DNA of 64,000 nucleotides from Macrolepiota albuminosa (lineage: Eukaryota > Basidiomycota > Agaricomycetes > Agaricales > Agaricaceae): positions 5,812,947 to 5,876,946 of the forward strand of contig JAMWFC010000049.1 in NCBI GenBank assembly GCA_027475525.1. The letters are read 5' to 3'. The translations under genes and the position numbers were made by a program. Below the pieces are notes generated by a model. The model ran no database searches. It was not told the origin of the DNA and worked only from the letters and a program-made list of their open reading frames with translations. Shown here piece by piece: positions 1 through 11,637 of the stretch; position 1 is the first letter of the stretch, and every line of letters begins with the position of its first letter.

Positions 1-606
1 CTCGCGCCCTGAGGTGCGTCCTGCTCACCCGAACTATCAGGCTGGTCATCATAGTCACCACCATACCCATAGTCTGGTGCATTGTCATTATCATCTGAAT
101 AATCCTCGGGTGCAACATAGGAAGTAGCAAGCCGCGAAGAACGAGGGCCTGTTGATTTACGCGAAGATCGTGGTGAAGGAATGTGGTCGAAGCTGATATC
201 TGAAGTCCGCGCTACAGTACGTAAGGAAGACCCGGTTCCGTCAGCTATGGGCGTTATTGGTTGCCTTGGACCTGAAACTGAGTCCGTTATGAATGTTTGA
301 AGTTCGAATGCGACGCGTACTGTCAATGTCCATCGACATTTCGCCGTACTCATCAAACTCTTCCACAGGATTAGGTATTGACTGCTTCCTCTTCTTCGAG
401 ACCATCAATTGGGGTGGTGTACACTTGTCCGCCTGTTCAATGAGCTCATCGAATGGCTCAAGGCCGTCCGACTTGCGCTCAACATGACGGATAGCAATGC
501 CAGTCTTTTTCCCGACTTCTGGAATGTCACCTCGGTACGGAATATGGGCTTTCTGAAGCCCACGGCGGGCGGCACTAGTGCTGCTCTTGCGTGCAGAGGT
601 GGACAT
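1..606 (-). CDS. MIF2: Mif2/CENP-C-like kinetochore protein, N-terminal part (runs off the window)
   Basis: I read this as the start of a CENP-C (Mif2) homologue, the inner-kinetochore protein that links centromeric nucleosomes to the outer kinetochore. Exon 1 runs from ATG 606-604 to 321. A 49-nt intron (272-320, GT-AG) follows, and exon 2 runs from 271 past the left edge. Splicing keeps the frame open to the edge. The N-terminus is Ser/Arg-rich (MSTSARKSS). It is followed by HIPYRGD, KKTGIAIRHVERKSDG and EPFDELIEQAD, which fits the Mif2 N-terminal pattern of a (R/K)KTG core followed by an acidic 'DG.E..D' motif. Exon 2 continues with Ser/Arg-rich and Asp/Tyr-rich disordered sequence. The diagnostic CENP-C motif and cupin domain would lie outside the window, so the assignment rests on N-terminal resemblance only. 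The frame is also open upstream of ATG 606, to 756, but the family-like sequence begins at 606. No breaks are visible, so this is probably a live host gene. Confidence 0.62.
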
Positions 607-792
607 TTGTGGCAGGGGAGATCGTGGGAATTCAACGCACGTCCCAGGACGCGACGTAAATGCGGGTTCCGGAGGTAAGGAGCATTTTCGGAGGCCTCTG
701 CGCAGACGAGCAGGTATATCAATCACAGCACAAAGGGTGAGATAATTGGCAATCAAAACACTGTTTTACGGCTACTTAGCGTTATCACGTGG

Positions 793-1668
793 GAGTCTCA
801 CCTCGACGACCACTCTCTAGGTAAGTGGTAAGTCTGAAGGGAGTATCAACGAAGATGACCCGAGCGTCAGGTCAGGCAGCGTATATATTCATCTTGTATG
901 TAGTGTTATTCGGCATCTATTCGTTGCATCGGTAAACCTCAATCTGAATGAGTATCCATGCCCCGCAGCCTACTGAATCGTCTGGGTCCATGTTGGACAC
1001 CCAGAGCAACAGTCAACCTACCCCAAGAGATGAGTCCAGAGGAGAGGGCAGTCAACTTCGACCTAGAGAGGTCATCAGCGAGCACCCCTTCACCGAAGAG
1101 TCACTTGACGCTGAGCGATCCATCATTGAGCGCCTCGAAGGACACCTTGAAGCCTTCCAAAGAGGAAACAAATCACAGTCACTGTTATCGTCAACACTGC
1201 CAATGAGTCAGGGGTGTCACCGGAAGCCAGACAAGACACCATCAATAGTTACCTCGCCATCGTTGACGACGTTGAAAAGAAAGCGAAGCTCCAGCACCGG
1301 CGTGCAAGACAACATGAAATCCAAAACGCTAGAGGAGGCACCGAGACTAGGAGTGGAAAAGAAGCAACGGTCAACGAAGTGGGATCCTCGGACCCGTCTG
1401 GACGACAAAATGAGGATGCATCAGGGTCCTCGGGTCAAGGGGTTGCACTGCAGAGACCGTCCTCCTCGCCCCAATCCTTTGATCAACTTGCCAATGGACG
1501 CATTGCCTCCGTCAAACATGATGATCCGAGGGAACCACAGGAGACATCACCAGCGATTGTGACGACAGACCCAGTGATTCCGAGTCTTCTGGTGAGGATG
1601 ATGAGCCCAATCATAAGCGACGGAAGTTTGACGAGAGCAAACTACCCTGGTTCGCACAAGAAAGACTG
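793..1668 (+). mobile_element. Truncated DIRS-like retroelement copy (5' part only)
   Basis: This stretch aligns by eye with the start of the element at 59810. Both copies begin with the same leader (GAGTCTCACCTCGACGACCA) and share a 'CTAGGTAAGT' segment. Both then encode the same Ser/Pro/Gln-rich leader protein containing ESGVSPEARQDTI (ESGV replaced by QSGV in the right copy). Similarity ends near 1665, at a 'KLPWF'-like segment that lies near 60630 in the right copy. The CCHC-like region, RT and RNase H are missing, so the copy is truncated at its 3' end, where it abuts an unrelated minus-strand gene. The right copy has the same orientation. No terminal repeat or target duplication could be confirmed. 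Confidence 0.6.
948..1668 (+). pseudogene. Gag-like leader ORF of the truncated DIRS-like copy, frameshifted
   Basis: The frame opens at 948 (MSIHAPQPTESSGS) and reads an acidic, Gln/Ser-rich segment with ERLEGHLEAFQRG. It then leaves the conserved frame near 1190. The conserved sequence (SGVSPEARQDTI, DDVEKKAKLQHRRARQHE) continues in another frame from about 1205 to 1640, after which an acidic motif and KLPWF follow in a further frame. The same order of motifs occurs at 59959-60660. It is therefore the 5' coding part of the element, broken by at least two indels and truncated. No enzymatic domain lies in this part. The role of the family protein (Gag-like, nucleic-acid packaging) is inferred from its position before the RT. 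Confidence 0.5.
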
Positions 1669-1689
1669 GCTCGAGAGCATGAGCATCTG

Positions 1690-2426
1690 TGCCTGTGTTT
1701 ATGGTTTCTTCTGTGCTCGCATTTGTACTGGTTTGGTGCGCTTGTGGGGTCAAAGCCAAGCTTGACCTGAAGGGAGAGGATGTGTCGATAACGCTCTTAG
1801 ACTTTGTTGAGCTCGTGCTCCATCTCTGCTCGTGTTCATGTTCGTGCTTCAACTCCCCCTGCATGACCACCGTATACTCATCCCTTCCCTGTTCTGCCGT
1901 CAAAGGGAAACTCTAGAGAAAAAGTAAAACTCAACGACAATTATTCACAACGTCAGATCCCTACCTGAAAATACCTCCTCTCCATGTCCTCATAACCTTG
2001 CCATATCCTATCCCTCCTGACGTTCCATAGCCGTGCGCATACCACTCATATGGCTGCTCAAAGGACTCCTCTCGAAACTGCTCATCAATAAACCGAGACT
2101 CGTACTGGAGGCCACAAGTTCATACTTGTGCTCATGTATGTATGTTGTTCCTGTTCATGCAGCTGCAACGGTGCCACCCACGGACAGTGATGAAGCCAAA
2201 AAATCAGGATAATAGAAATTTGGGGCATTACTCGCAGTGGTGGAAGCAGATGACATGTCAGAAACAATGCTGGATTTTAGGCCCGTCGACATGTGCCCTC
2301 CATCCTCACCAAAGTCATAACCTTCTATGGACGGCGAACCCTGTTCCTGCTTCACAGACCAGGAATTATGCCCGTCTGACTCTCTCCATCCCCTCTTGGA
2401 AATGCATCCATATTCATAAGCGGAGT
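1690..2426 (-). pseudogene. Unidentified host gene remnant, three C-terminal-type exons
   Basis: Three spliceable minus-strand exons can be read. Exon A (2426 to about 2155) has acceptor CTGTAG and is Ser/Gly-rich, with YDFGEDGGHMSTG and NAPNFYYPDFLASS. Exon B (about 2109-1964) contains RFIDEQFREESFEQPYEWYA and HGYGTSGGIGYGKV. An intron with GTAGGG donor and TAGAG acceptor then leads in phase into exon C (1910 to about 1690), with TAEQGRDEYTVVMQGELK followed by a Ser/Thr-rich tail. Phase agreement across the B/C intron supports a true gene. I do not recognise the family; the low-complexity Ser/Gly/His content would suit a transcription-factor tail, but that is a guess. The 3' end is lost where the DIRS-like copy at 793-1668 abuts it. 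The A/B junction is unclear. Confidence 0.4.
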
Positions 2427-2478
2427 CTACAGGTATGTGTGAGTGACTAATTGTAAACGATTATAGGTAGGATAACTC

Positions 2479-2516
2479 ACCCTCAGTCACTCAACGTATT
2501 GTAGTCGACTGAGGGT
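2479..2516. repeat. Hairpin repeat, locus 1 (ACCCTCAGTC / GACTGAGGGT)
   Basis: A perfect 10-bp inverted repeat, ACCCTCAGTC at 2479-2488 and GACTGAGGGT at 2507-2516, encloses an 18-nt loop. The same stem occurs at 14125-14157 and 41797-41830, so it is a dispersed family and not a chance palindrome. Confidence 0.55.
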
Positions 2517-2529
2517 CATTCCGTACACA

Positions 2530-3070
2530 AAGAAAAAACTTTCAGGCTAAAGATACAAAGACTGGTAAATACCGATCGGTATGTGGTGTGGCTGGCGCAC
2601 CTGGGTGTCCCACTTATCCCCTCTAATAAGAAGGGTAAGAAGGGGGTCACCTACTCTTCAAATTAGAGTCATTTTTGTCAGATTTCTATGATACGGATAA
2701 TACCTCGTAAAATATGTGCGACCTGGGAAAATCGGAGCGGATTTCCGGGAGAAGCCGGCGGCGTTGTCATAGACGTTGACCGACAGCTGTCAACGTCGTC
2801 TGGCGCCATCAACGCCGCCATCAACACCGCCATCAACGCCGACTACTCCTTGCTCGTCGTCCACCACGATGAGCTCAAATATATCTCAAATAAATGCCAA
2901 AAAATTCAGTAAAATTCCCAGAATATAGGACACATGATCTCCCGGCTGCCCTGATGTGGATCTTTCGGACCGTTCTCACCATCTGTGTGATTTCTTGTCG
3001 GTTGACGAGTTTTTTATACTGTTCCTCAATGGCACAATAGCATGGCAACTGCCCTACTTGTTGCCACATT
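2530..3070. other. Intergenic stretch with an imperfect ATCAACGCC tract
   Basis: No gene is supported here. Positions about 2795-2840 hold an imperfect tandem of 9-12 bp units (ATCAACGCC, ATCAACACC) which can be read as Ile-Asn-Ala/Thr repeats but have no supporting context. Confidence 0.4.
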
Positions 3071-3076
3071 TTTCTA

Positions 3077-3313
3077 GATATCTGTCCGCCTTCTGAACCG
3101 GACAACGAATTATTAGATGATGGTGAATACATACCTGACAAAGACTTCAACGACAAGGATGATGATTTCATGGACACTGACGGCTTTAATGAATCCTTTG
3201 GTTACGCAACCAACGAAATGGAGTTTGACAGTCAAGAGTGGGGTGAAACTGATACCAGAGACACTGACACAGAAGACATTGAAATTGCCGGAGTAGATAA
3301 TGGGTCCAAGTGA
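3077..3313 (+). pseudogene. Acidic exon fragment of unknown gene
   Basis: Directly after a good acceptor (TTTTTCTAG ending at 3077) an open frame of about 78 codons runs to TGA 3311-3313. It is strongly acidic, with GEYIPDKDFNDKDDDFMD, EFDSQEWGETD and TEDIEIAGVDN. Such acidic segments are common near the ends of transposon-encoded and nuclear proteins in these fungi. No upstream exon could be joined to it. I do not recognise it; it is probably an orphaned exon. Confidence 0.25.
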
Positions 3314-3507
3314 GGTCTTACGGACGGGGAGCAGAAGATGTAGATCTCTCTTTTATGATGAATGAAGCCATCAACGAGTCTCATGCTGGTAGAGGTATGT
3401 ATGTAATACACACACACATACCAATGTTCACCCATCTCCCTATAACAGCATGAGTTGGTGTCATGTACCAGAACCTTCGTGTTCATTGTGGGCCACGACG
3501 AGTATGA

Positions 3508-3716
3508 TGTAGCGGTTTGTGACTACGTGACCCTTATACCCATATGTTTTACTCTACTTACATCACACTCCTTGACTACCGCTTACCTATCCTATAAGTA
3601 CCTAACCGAATGTTGTAGTTAGGCAGTTTTGCAATCGAGGACTTACAACAGTTCACACCGCGAGACTCTACTCAGTGTGCCGTGACCCAATCCTAATCCG
3701 GCTGGCTCACGTCACA
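3508..3716 (+). repeat. 5' LTR of Gypsy A
   Basis: A 209-bp LTR with TG...CA ends. A TATA-like TATAAGTA lies at 3593-3600 and could serve as promoter. Compared with the 3' LTR, this copy keeps CG at three of the four differing sites. Confidence 0.9.
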
Positions 3717-3837
3717 TATTTTGAACTTCTAAAGTCTTAGAACAACCTAACTACAGAGAAAAAGGCTCACTTCAAGAGGATCTCGGACGGTCTGATCAAC
3801 CAGAAGTCATACCCAGTAGTGAGCAAACCGGTTTATT

Positions 3838-6800
3838 ATGCATACTAACCAGAATTCTACATCTAGATACCCCCTCCGAACCCAGAACCTGGCGGCTGCG
3901 GCTACTGGCCAGGGGACGAGAACCGGATTGAATGTTCGTGAGACCAGAGCGGTCGAGTCGCAGGCCAGGACCACCCAGGGCGCCGAGATGGGAACTCGGA
4001 GCCTTCAAGACAGAGGTGGACCTGGCTATAATACCCAGAGCATCCCGGAGCCAAGAGAGCCCGGAGACCCCTTGGAAAGGGAGAGCACAGACACCTCGGG
4101 TGCAGAAGAAAGTGAAGATCACTTGACTGCAAGGGATACGTCGGAACTGACTGATTTGCCCGATGACTTGGACATCGAGCAGAGGCTTGATGTTGATGCA
4201 AAGCCACCTCGTCGACGGGTGAGGGTGGAAGATGATGCGTTGGAACAAGCTGAACAAGAGGGACTGTCAGAAGAACAGGCCTGAGCAGTAGATTCGGCTA
4301 GAAACGGTCTTACACAGGTAGACCGAGAGCGTATTGACCGTAGATATGCGAATATATCCGTGACTGCAAGGAATGAGTCAGGAACGGAGAATGAGAGAGA
4401 CCTGCAAGAAGGTACCTCCAAGAACAAAGGAAAAGGGGTAGATCCTCGTAATTGGGGAAACCTACATCTTACAGGGGATGAAATCGACCCCAAAATACAG
4501 GAAAAGATCCTAGAAGAATATAACTTGGCTCAGCAGGAAAGAGAAGCCAAGGACAAAGAAGCAATAGACCTTCAGGCCGAAGGAGAAGAAGAACCTTCTG
4601 ATTGGGAGGAGGAATACAGTACTGATCAAAGGGGCTCGGAAGACGAGGAGGCCGTCGATAGTGAGGAACATCGCCAGAACAGTTGTATGGTAACGGCCCT
4701 TCTCAAGGCCACTCGCGAGATTGAAAAGAAAGAAAGGATTCGCGCTGAAAAGGAAGGCCGTGAATACGTTACCCCTCGTGAGTTCACTCAGAACTTACGC
4801 AGCCTAAGAGAGCAATTGGGAAGAGAAGACGAGAGATCCGGGGAGCGTTACCCTGTTCCGAAACCCAAGAAACGGAAGTCTAAGTCTAAGTCAAAGAAAA
4901 AGAAGCGGTCACGCACGGAAGCGATGAAACCTGTGGCACAGATCTCAAATGAGAGTGCCCTAGGACATGCGTTCCGGCGCGTTCGCGTGATGAATGATGC
5001 AGAACCTAGTGATGATAGTTCGAGCTCAAGTTCAGATGAGAGCAGGGATGACACGTACTCTGAAGGTTCCGATTCGGACGACAGCTCGTCTGGCTCTTCT
5101 GATAGCTCCTCTCAGGATAATCGTAGAGGACGAAGGCATAGGAGGTCAAACTCCCGTCATCGTAGAAGGGGGGGGCGCAAGTCTAAGAGCGCCCGTAAGC
5201 ACCGAAAGAGGAGAAGGTCAAGTAGTAGTAATGGCCGCATTCGACCAAATCCGCCTTTGATGTATGATGGAACGGCGGACGTCCAGCAATTCATGCAGTT
5301 CATGTCCAATTGCTCATTATACTTGAAGCATGGACATGTAGGCAAACGGCGACAAGTTCTAATCGTATCTCAGTTCCTAAAAGGAAGAGCCTGGAGATTT
5401 TACGCACGAGAGGCATCTCTAGATCCCGAAAGTTGGGGGATCAATCGGTTTTTTGAAGGACTGTTCAATGATTGTTTTCCTGTGAATTTTCGAAATCAGC
5501 AGCGGAATAAATTGAACAGTTATCAGCAGGGAAAACATGCTGTAAGAGATTACGTGTCAGGACTTGAGGAGCTGTTTACAATTGTCGGCTACGTTAGCAA
5601 GAGAGAGAGAATTGTTAAGCTGTTCAATGGGTTCAGAACCTCAGTGCGGAAAGAATTGTATAAGAAAGGACTTCCTCCGGAAACGTCCAAATGGAATCGT
5701 ATTGTAGAGGAAGCGGAATTCATTGAGAGATCAGAATTGGTGGATGTGGAGGACAACTCCAATACGGAGAGTTGCTCACACAAATCCCACCATCATCATC
5801 ATGGTAATGATAAGAAGAAGGATCACAAACGTGGCGAGAAAGATGGTCAGCAAAGTAACCCTGGGGGCTCCGGTCAATCTAAGAAGCATTATTCCCAATA
5901 CAAGAAGAAGACTAACCAATCTCCTGGCTTCTCATCGATGAAGCATAAGTTCGGGGGAAGTGGTGGAAAGAAAGAGGCCACCGGATCTGACAAGCCTAAG
6001 GGTGAACATCGTAAGCTTAGTAAAGAAGAGATCGAAGAATATCGTGTAGCGGAGAAGTGTTTCTCCTGCGGAGGTAAAGGCCACTTTGCGCGAAACTGTT
6101 TTAAGAATAAAACAGTAAAGTCAAGTTCCACTAAGCCGCCGGGGATACAATCAAGTAGTATCCGTCTTGATCTCCAGGAAATCGATAGAAAGCGAGATGA
6201 GGCGTTGGAGGATACGACGCAAGGTCTGTCGATCGGAGCGATTGGAATGGAACCAGTTGCGAGTAATGCATTTGATTCCAAGTACGACTCGGGAGAAGAA
6301 TCAGCTTGGGATATTATTAGCTTCATATTCTCAGAGGATGGAGACGATAGGGACGAATCTGATAGAGAAGACCTCCCTGACCTCCAGCAAGTGTCTGACT
6401 CGGACGAGTCCGATTGTGATAGCATTCCTGATCTACAGTCTGTATCTGATACAGAAGAATCCGAAGATTCTGGTAGCATGGATGACGAGGTACACAATGG
6501 GATCCCTAACTCAGAAACTGACCCCTCTGAGAGAAATGAATCGTTGGCTGATGATACCGGAGAATCTGACATTGAGACGCCTGAGGCGGAAGTCATATTG
6601 AGTCCACCGAGGGATTTTGGAAGGGACGTCTACGATACAGACGTACCGAATGGTGAGATTAAGATATGTCACCTGTGGAAAGAAGAGTTAGCCCGTGGAA
6701 AGCCAGATAGAATGGGAAGCGCTCAAGGTCGTAAGATGGAGTACTTCTTGGAGATGAGGCAGCCCTATCCTGGGGACCCAACCAATTGTCTACAGTTTCG

Positions 6801-7143
6801 GGGCCGTCGTTTCTTGTCCTATGACATAAGTGAGGATGAGGTCTGTCTCGTGGACATAATCCGAAACTTTGACACCGTGCTGCCCAAAAGCCTGGTTGAA
6901 GATCATAATTTCAAACTGTCGCTGTGGTACGCTCACCAGTGCCAAGCTGCATCTGGAATAGCACTCAATAGGAGACAGTGGTATGACGTAGGACTGGCTT
7001 CTGACGTATGGGCCTGGAACGCGGCTCAGGTGTTGCAATTAGGTGCCCCGTATCTCCAGGATGAGAACTCCCGGCTCTCCAAGCGATGGGGACAGTTTAA
7101 GGTGAATCGAATCACTGATGCCGAGTTCAAAGTGTATGATTGA
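3838..7143 (+). pseudogene. gag: Gag of Gypsy A (one internal TGA)
   Basis: The frame starts at ATG 3838 (MHTNQNSTSRYPLRTQN) and runs to 7143, with one in-frame TGA at 4282-4284 near codon 149. The N-terminal 300 residues are highly acidic. A lysine/arginine block with an SKSKSKKKKRSR run and a Ser/Asp tract follow around 4855-5110. The retrotransposon Gag core, with VQQFMQFMSNCSLYLKHG and GRAWRFYAREASLDPESWG, lies at about 5250-5720. Next come a His run and a zinc knuckle of CX2CX4HX4C form (CFSCGGKGHFARNC, 6058-6099), and then a long acidic tail. Gag coats and packages the element RNA. Pol continues in the same frame, so the TGA at 7141-7143 is probably a mutation and not a natural Gag end. 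At about 1100 residues it is large for a Gypsy Gag. Confidence 0.8.
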
Positions 7144-10100
7144 ACCCTCGAGTTCCGCGTGAACGTTTCCAAAGAATACCTGAAGAATCCGATGTTCAAT
7201 ATTGTGCACTGGTATGAGAAGCAGCTAGATTGAAGGATAAGCCAGATTAGAGACGTTTTCTTCGAAGAGGAACGAGAGAGCTTAGGATTAGGTCTGCTAG
7301 AACACAGTCCTGATCAAGAATCAGCAGACCCTGATCTGGCAGACCTGTTAAGAATAATAAGTGTGCGAGGTCGACTGCGCATCGAGTCCACTCCTACCTC
7401 GTTGAAGGTGCTAGAACTCAATGGGCAGCAAGTTGAAGCAGGAACTTTCCCGGCGCTGTCCCGTAACAATATCCGGCGTAAAGATATAGCACGAACCATT
7501 CCTAAACCGTTGGTAATTGTAGTAAAGCTAGCGGGACACCCAGTGCGTGCGCTAGTAGACTCGGGGTCCCTCGGAGACTTTGTATCGACGACTGTGGTGG
7601 AACAATTGGAGCTAAAGAAGCAGGAATTGTCACAGGCCATACCTGTATTACTGGCCGTGCAAGGGTCTCGATCTAAGGTTAACTATGGTGTTACAGCTGA
7701 AATTGAATATCAAAAGATTAAGGGACCTCGATACTTCGATGTGATGAACTTACATGGGTACGACATGATCCTGGGCACCCCCTGGATCTATCAACATAAA
7801 GTTGCAATTGGGCTAAACCCCCCTCGGGTCATCATCGGTAGTAGCGAAGCAGTGCCAATGAAAGAAGGCACCGGGATGACCAGGCTCTCCTCCCGAGCAA
7901 TGGAACAGGTTGAGCGGAGCCTGGACCAAGTCCGGGAGGAGTTAATACAATATGCAAGGCCAATCTGTAAATCAGCAGCTGACACACCTCTGCCGCCTTT
8001 ACGTGCGATAAATCACGAAATTCCTATAATAGATGAGAGCGTGGTATACCCGTGGAGACCATCACGATGCCCAGAAGCGCTGAGGCCTCTGTGGGATGAA
8101 AAGCAAGCTGCGTACATTAAAACTGGACGCTGGGAGGTCACTGCTAGTGGTAACACCGTCCCTATGATGTTCTTGAAGAAGCCAGGGAAACCGGGTGAAC
8201 CGATTAGGCTTAGAAGTGTGATAGACCTTCGAGCTAGGAATGCCAATACCTATAAGAAGTCATCTCCACTGCCTGACATGGACGGGATTCTGAGACACGC
8301 CGCTGGTGCTAAGTATAGATCAATCATCGATGGCCAAGATGCCTACGAACAAATTCGTATTAAGCCTGAGCACGTACATAGGACCACGGTGACTACCTCC
8401 GATGGAAACATGGTTAGCCATGTTATCCAACAAGGGGATTGCAACGCACCGGCCACTTACCAGGCCCTTATGAATCACTTATTTGCTGCCTACATTGGTA
8501 GATTCATAGATGTCTATCTAGACAACATTATAATCTATTCAAACTCCCTTGAGGATCACGTTGAACATGTTAAGTTGGTTCTGGACATACTAAAAAGGGA
8601 AAAACTGTACCTGAGTGAAAGGAAGTTACAATTTCTGTGTACTGAAATGAAAGTTTTGGGACGAGTTATTACAGACAAGGGTATCCGGATGGACCCAGAT
8701 AAGGTTGATGCTTTATCGAAATGGAAGACACCCACTAATTGGGACCTGTTGAGAGGCTTTCTTGGAGCGGCAGGGTACCTGGCAGATGACATAGACAGAG
8801 TTAGGATTCCGATGGGAGTGCTGCATACACTTACGGGAGACACTGTCCCTTACCGATGGGATCATACTCATCAATGAGCCTTTGAAGACGTGAAGCGTTC
8901 GGCTATACGATGCAAGGATCACCATCGGAGACCAATCCAATACAATGATGGAGCGCCACCAGTGAACGTGGTTACTGATGGGTGTGCTACCAGGATAGCT
9001 GGAGTCGTTAGTCAGGGACACGATTGGAAAACAGCAGACGTATCTGCATTTTTCTCAGCAAAACTGAACCCCGCTCAACAGAATTACCCCATCCATAAAG
9101 TCGAGATGCTTGCAGGTGTTGAGACAATGTTGAGATATCGTGATATCCTACAGGGTGTAAAGTTTAAATGGTACACAGATCATAAGGGATTAATTCACTT
9201 ACTTGCGCAAAAGAACTTGTCTGGACGGCAAGCTAGATGGTTAGAGAAGATCTCAGAGTTTGACTTTGAAGTTATTTATGTTCCAGGAACGGAGAACATC
9301 TTGTCCGATGCATTATCGCGACTATACTCTAATGATGAGGCAGGTACTGTAAGGTCTCGAAGTGAGTATACGTACCACGATGTAATAGACAATGATTATC
9401 TTGGAGAACACATGATCTCAATGCCAGTTCTTGTCGGAATGGAGGGCGAGAACGCAACAGTGATGTTGAATGAACCCGAAATAACGGTTATGGCTACACC
9501 AGGAATTGAAACTACTCCGAAAGGGAGACATCATAGAAGGAATGATGAACCTGCTGAGACTGGAAGGCCTGAGACTTCGAAGGAGTTCGCATTGAGGATG
9601 AAACGACATTTTGTCCTTAAGGGCCCTCAAGAACAAAAGGAGGGCGGGTCGGAAGGGAAAACTAACCCTGCAGAACGACTAGTTATCAGGATACCGGCAA
9701 GAAAGACTGCAAGTACTAAGCACAATACGGAAGAGAGAGAAAGGGACGAGCAGCTGGCTGCCCGATTGGACTCCTTAAGAGAACAAGTCGAGGCATTACC
9801 GCCAATATCAATTGAGGAGCTGTTGAAAGGAAGCAAGCAGCCAATAGACCTGCTTGAGGTACTGAGGGACCGATACTCCGAAGATAATCTATTTAAGAAA
9901 ATAATAGAAGATCCTAAAGCATATAAGAACTTTGAATGTAGCGAAGGGTTAATTTACCTTCGATCTGCAACAGAAAGGACCCTGTGCATACCATCGATCA
10001 TCGTAAATGGTCGAAGTGTGCGGGAAATAGTGATATCTGAAGCCCATTCTCTATTGGCCCATCTGGGTCACAGAAAGACATACATATACCTACGTGACTT

Positions 10101-11637
10101 GGTATGGTGGAAAACGCTGGATAAAGACGTCAGGAGGTATTGTGAAACGTGCACTACTTGTATGCGGAGTAAGCCCAATAATCAACACCCCTACGGGCTC
10201 CTCAACCCTCTGAAAATACCAACGCAGCCATGGGAGGTGATCGGAATCGACTTCCTCAGTCCTCTGCCAGAATCGAAAGACCGTAATGGCACATATGATG
10301 CGATAACTGTTATAATAGATCTCCTGACTGGGATGGTACATGTTGTGCCTAGTCGTACTGACTACACAGCCCGAAATGTCGCTGAACTGGTGTTTAGCGA
10401 AGTATACAAGCATCATGGCTTACCTAGAGCCATTGTTAGTGATAGAGACTCCTATTTTACAAGCACGTTTTGGACTCACCTGCACGCATTGATTGGAACG
10501 CAGCTACAAATGTCCTCAGCATACCACCCTGAGTCGGATGGATCTACTGAGAGAGCAAATCGGACCATAACTCAGATGATTCGGCAATGTATTGGAGCTT
10601 CCCAGAAGGACTGGGTTGCTAAGTTACCTGCAGTAGAATTTGCCATTAACTCAGCGCAATCAGAGACTACGGGATACTCACCCTTCTTCCTGAACACGGG
10701 CCGGATGCCCAGGCCTATGATTTGGGGAAGAGCTCCCAGTTCCGAATTCCCCGGAGTGAGGGTATTTGCACAACGGCTGCGCTTAGCCATCATGTCAGCG
10801 CATGATAGCATTATCGCTGCCCGAGTTAAGCAGACTCAGGATGCCAACAGAAAGAGAAGAATGGTACCTTTCGTCATGAAGGACTTAGTATATGTATCCA
10901 CGGAGAATATGAGTTTCCCGAGAGGACTAACTTGAAAGTTCATACCAAAGTTTGTGGGACCTTACCCCATTACCGAAGACTATGGAAATAGCTCTTTCAA
11001 GGTACAGCTCCCTACCGAAATGATGAGACGAGGTATTCATAATGTGTACCATGCGTCCTTACTCCGAATACATAAGCCTAACGATGACCGGCTGTTTCCG
11101 GGTCGTTTGGATGAACAGATCGTAAGTGATGACGCAATGGAATGGGCTGCAGACAGGATTGTAGCGCATAAAGGCGCCCGTGTGAACGCTATGTTTGAGG
11201 TGTTGTGGAAATCTGGGGACAAGACTTGGATGGATTACTCCCAGGTAGAGGAGCTCGGCCTACTTACCCCCTACATGGATCTCCTAGGGGTAGATAGTAT
11301 TGCCGAACTCCAGGATGGAGTGGGCGTGCCGCCTCCTGATGACCCACAGTCCTATTTAGGGAACCTTGAGCTGGCGCCATGTTTAAATGAGGGAGGGTTC
11401 ACCTGTGATCTAGACCAGGACCTCCTATCCCTTTCCCTATCCCACCTTACCCTTTCCCCCTTCGACAGTCATTCCGATTTCGCGTTATGCCTGTGTACAG
11501 GTCCCGACGTGGCCGTGGGGGGGCCACTGGCCCCTTTGGACATCGATCCCATCGCTATGGACGCAATCTCAGCCCTCCTGAGCAGCCTCGCCACCCATGG
11601 ATCCATCAGGACTCCAAAACCCAGCTCGTCTGTCTGA
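7144..11637 (+). pseudogene. pol: Pol of Gypsy A: protease, RT, RNase H, integrase, chromodomain
   Basis: The Gag frame continues, interrupted by TGA at 7231-7233, 8875-8877 and 10933-10935. Domains in order: aspartic protease with ALVDSGSLGDF (catalytic Asp at 7558-7560); RT with IIDGQDAYEQIRI; the polymerase box reads YLDN (8515-8526) instead of YLDD, so the second catalytic Asp is Asn; RNase H from VTDGC (8971) to ILSDALSRLY (about 9330); integrase zinc domain with HLGH and CETCTTC (about 10045-10165); and the DDE core with Asp 10249-10251, Asp 10441-10443 and Glu 10549-10551 all present. A chromodomain-like segment (EWAADRIVAHKG, FEVLWKSGDKTWMDY) lies at about 11135-11250 and would target chromatin. 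The stops and the YLDN change make this copy inactive. Confidence 0.88.

Noticed and set aside
1..606. Proximity of a CENP-C gene as a sign that this is a centromere
   Set aside because: The position of the gene says nothing about where its protein acts; repeat richness alone is not evidence.
5889..6596. 235-codon minus-strand frame opposite Gag of element A
   Set aside because: It is Ser/Asp-rich because it mirrors the acidic Gag tail; no family features.
4282..10935. UGA recoding (selenocysteine or readthrough) to explain the TGA stops of element A
   Set aside because: The stops fall at ordinary Arg-type positions, and CpG changes also hit the LTRs and the RT active site; decay explains all of these together.
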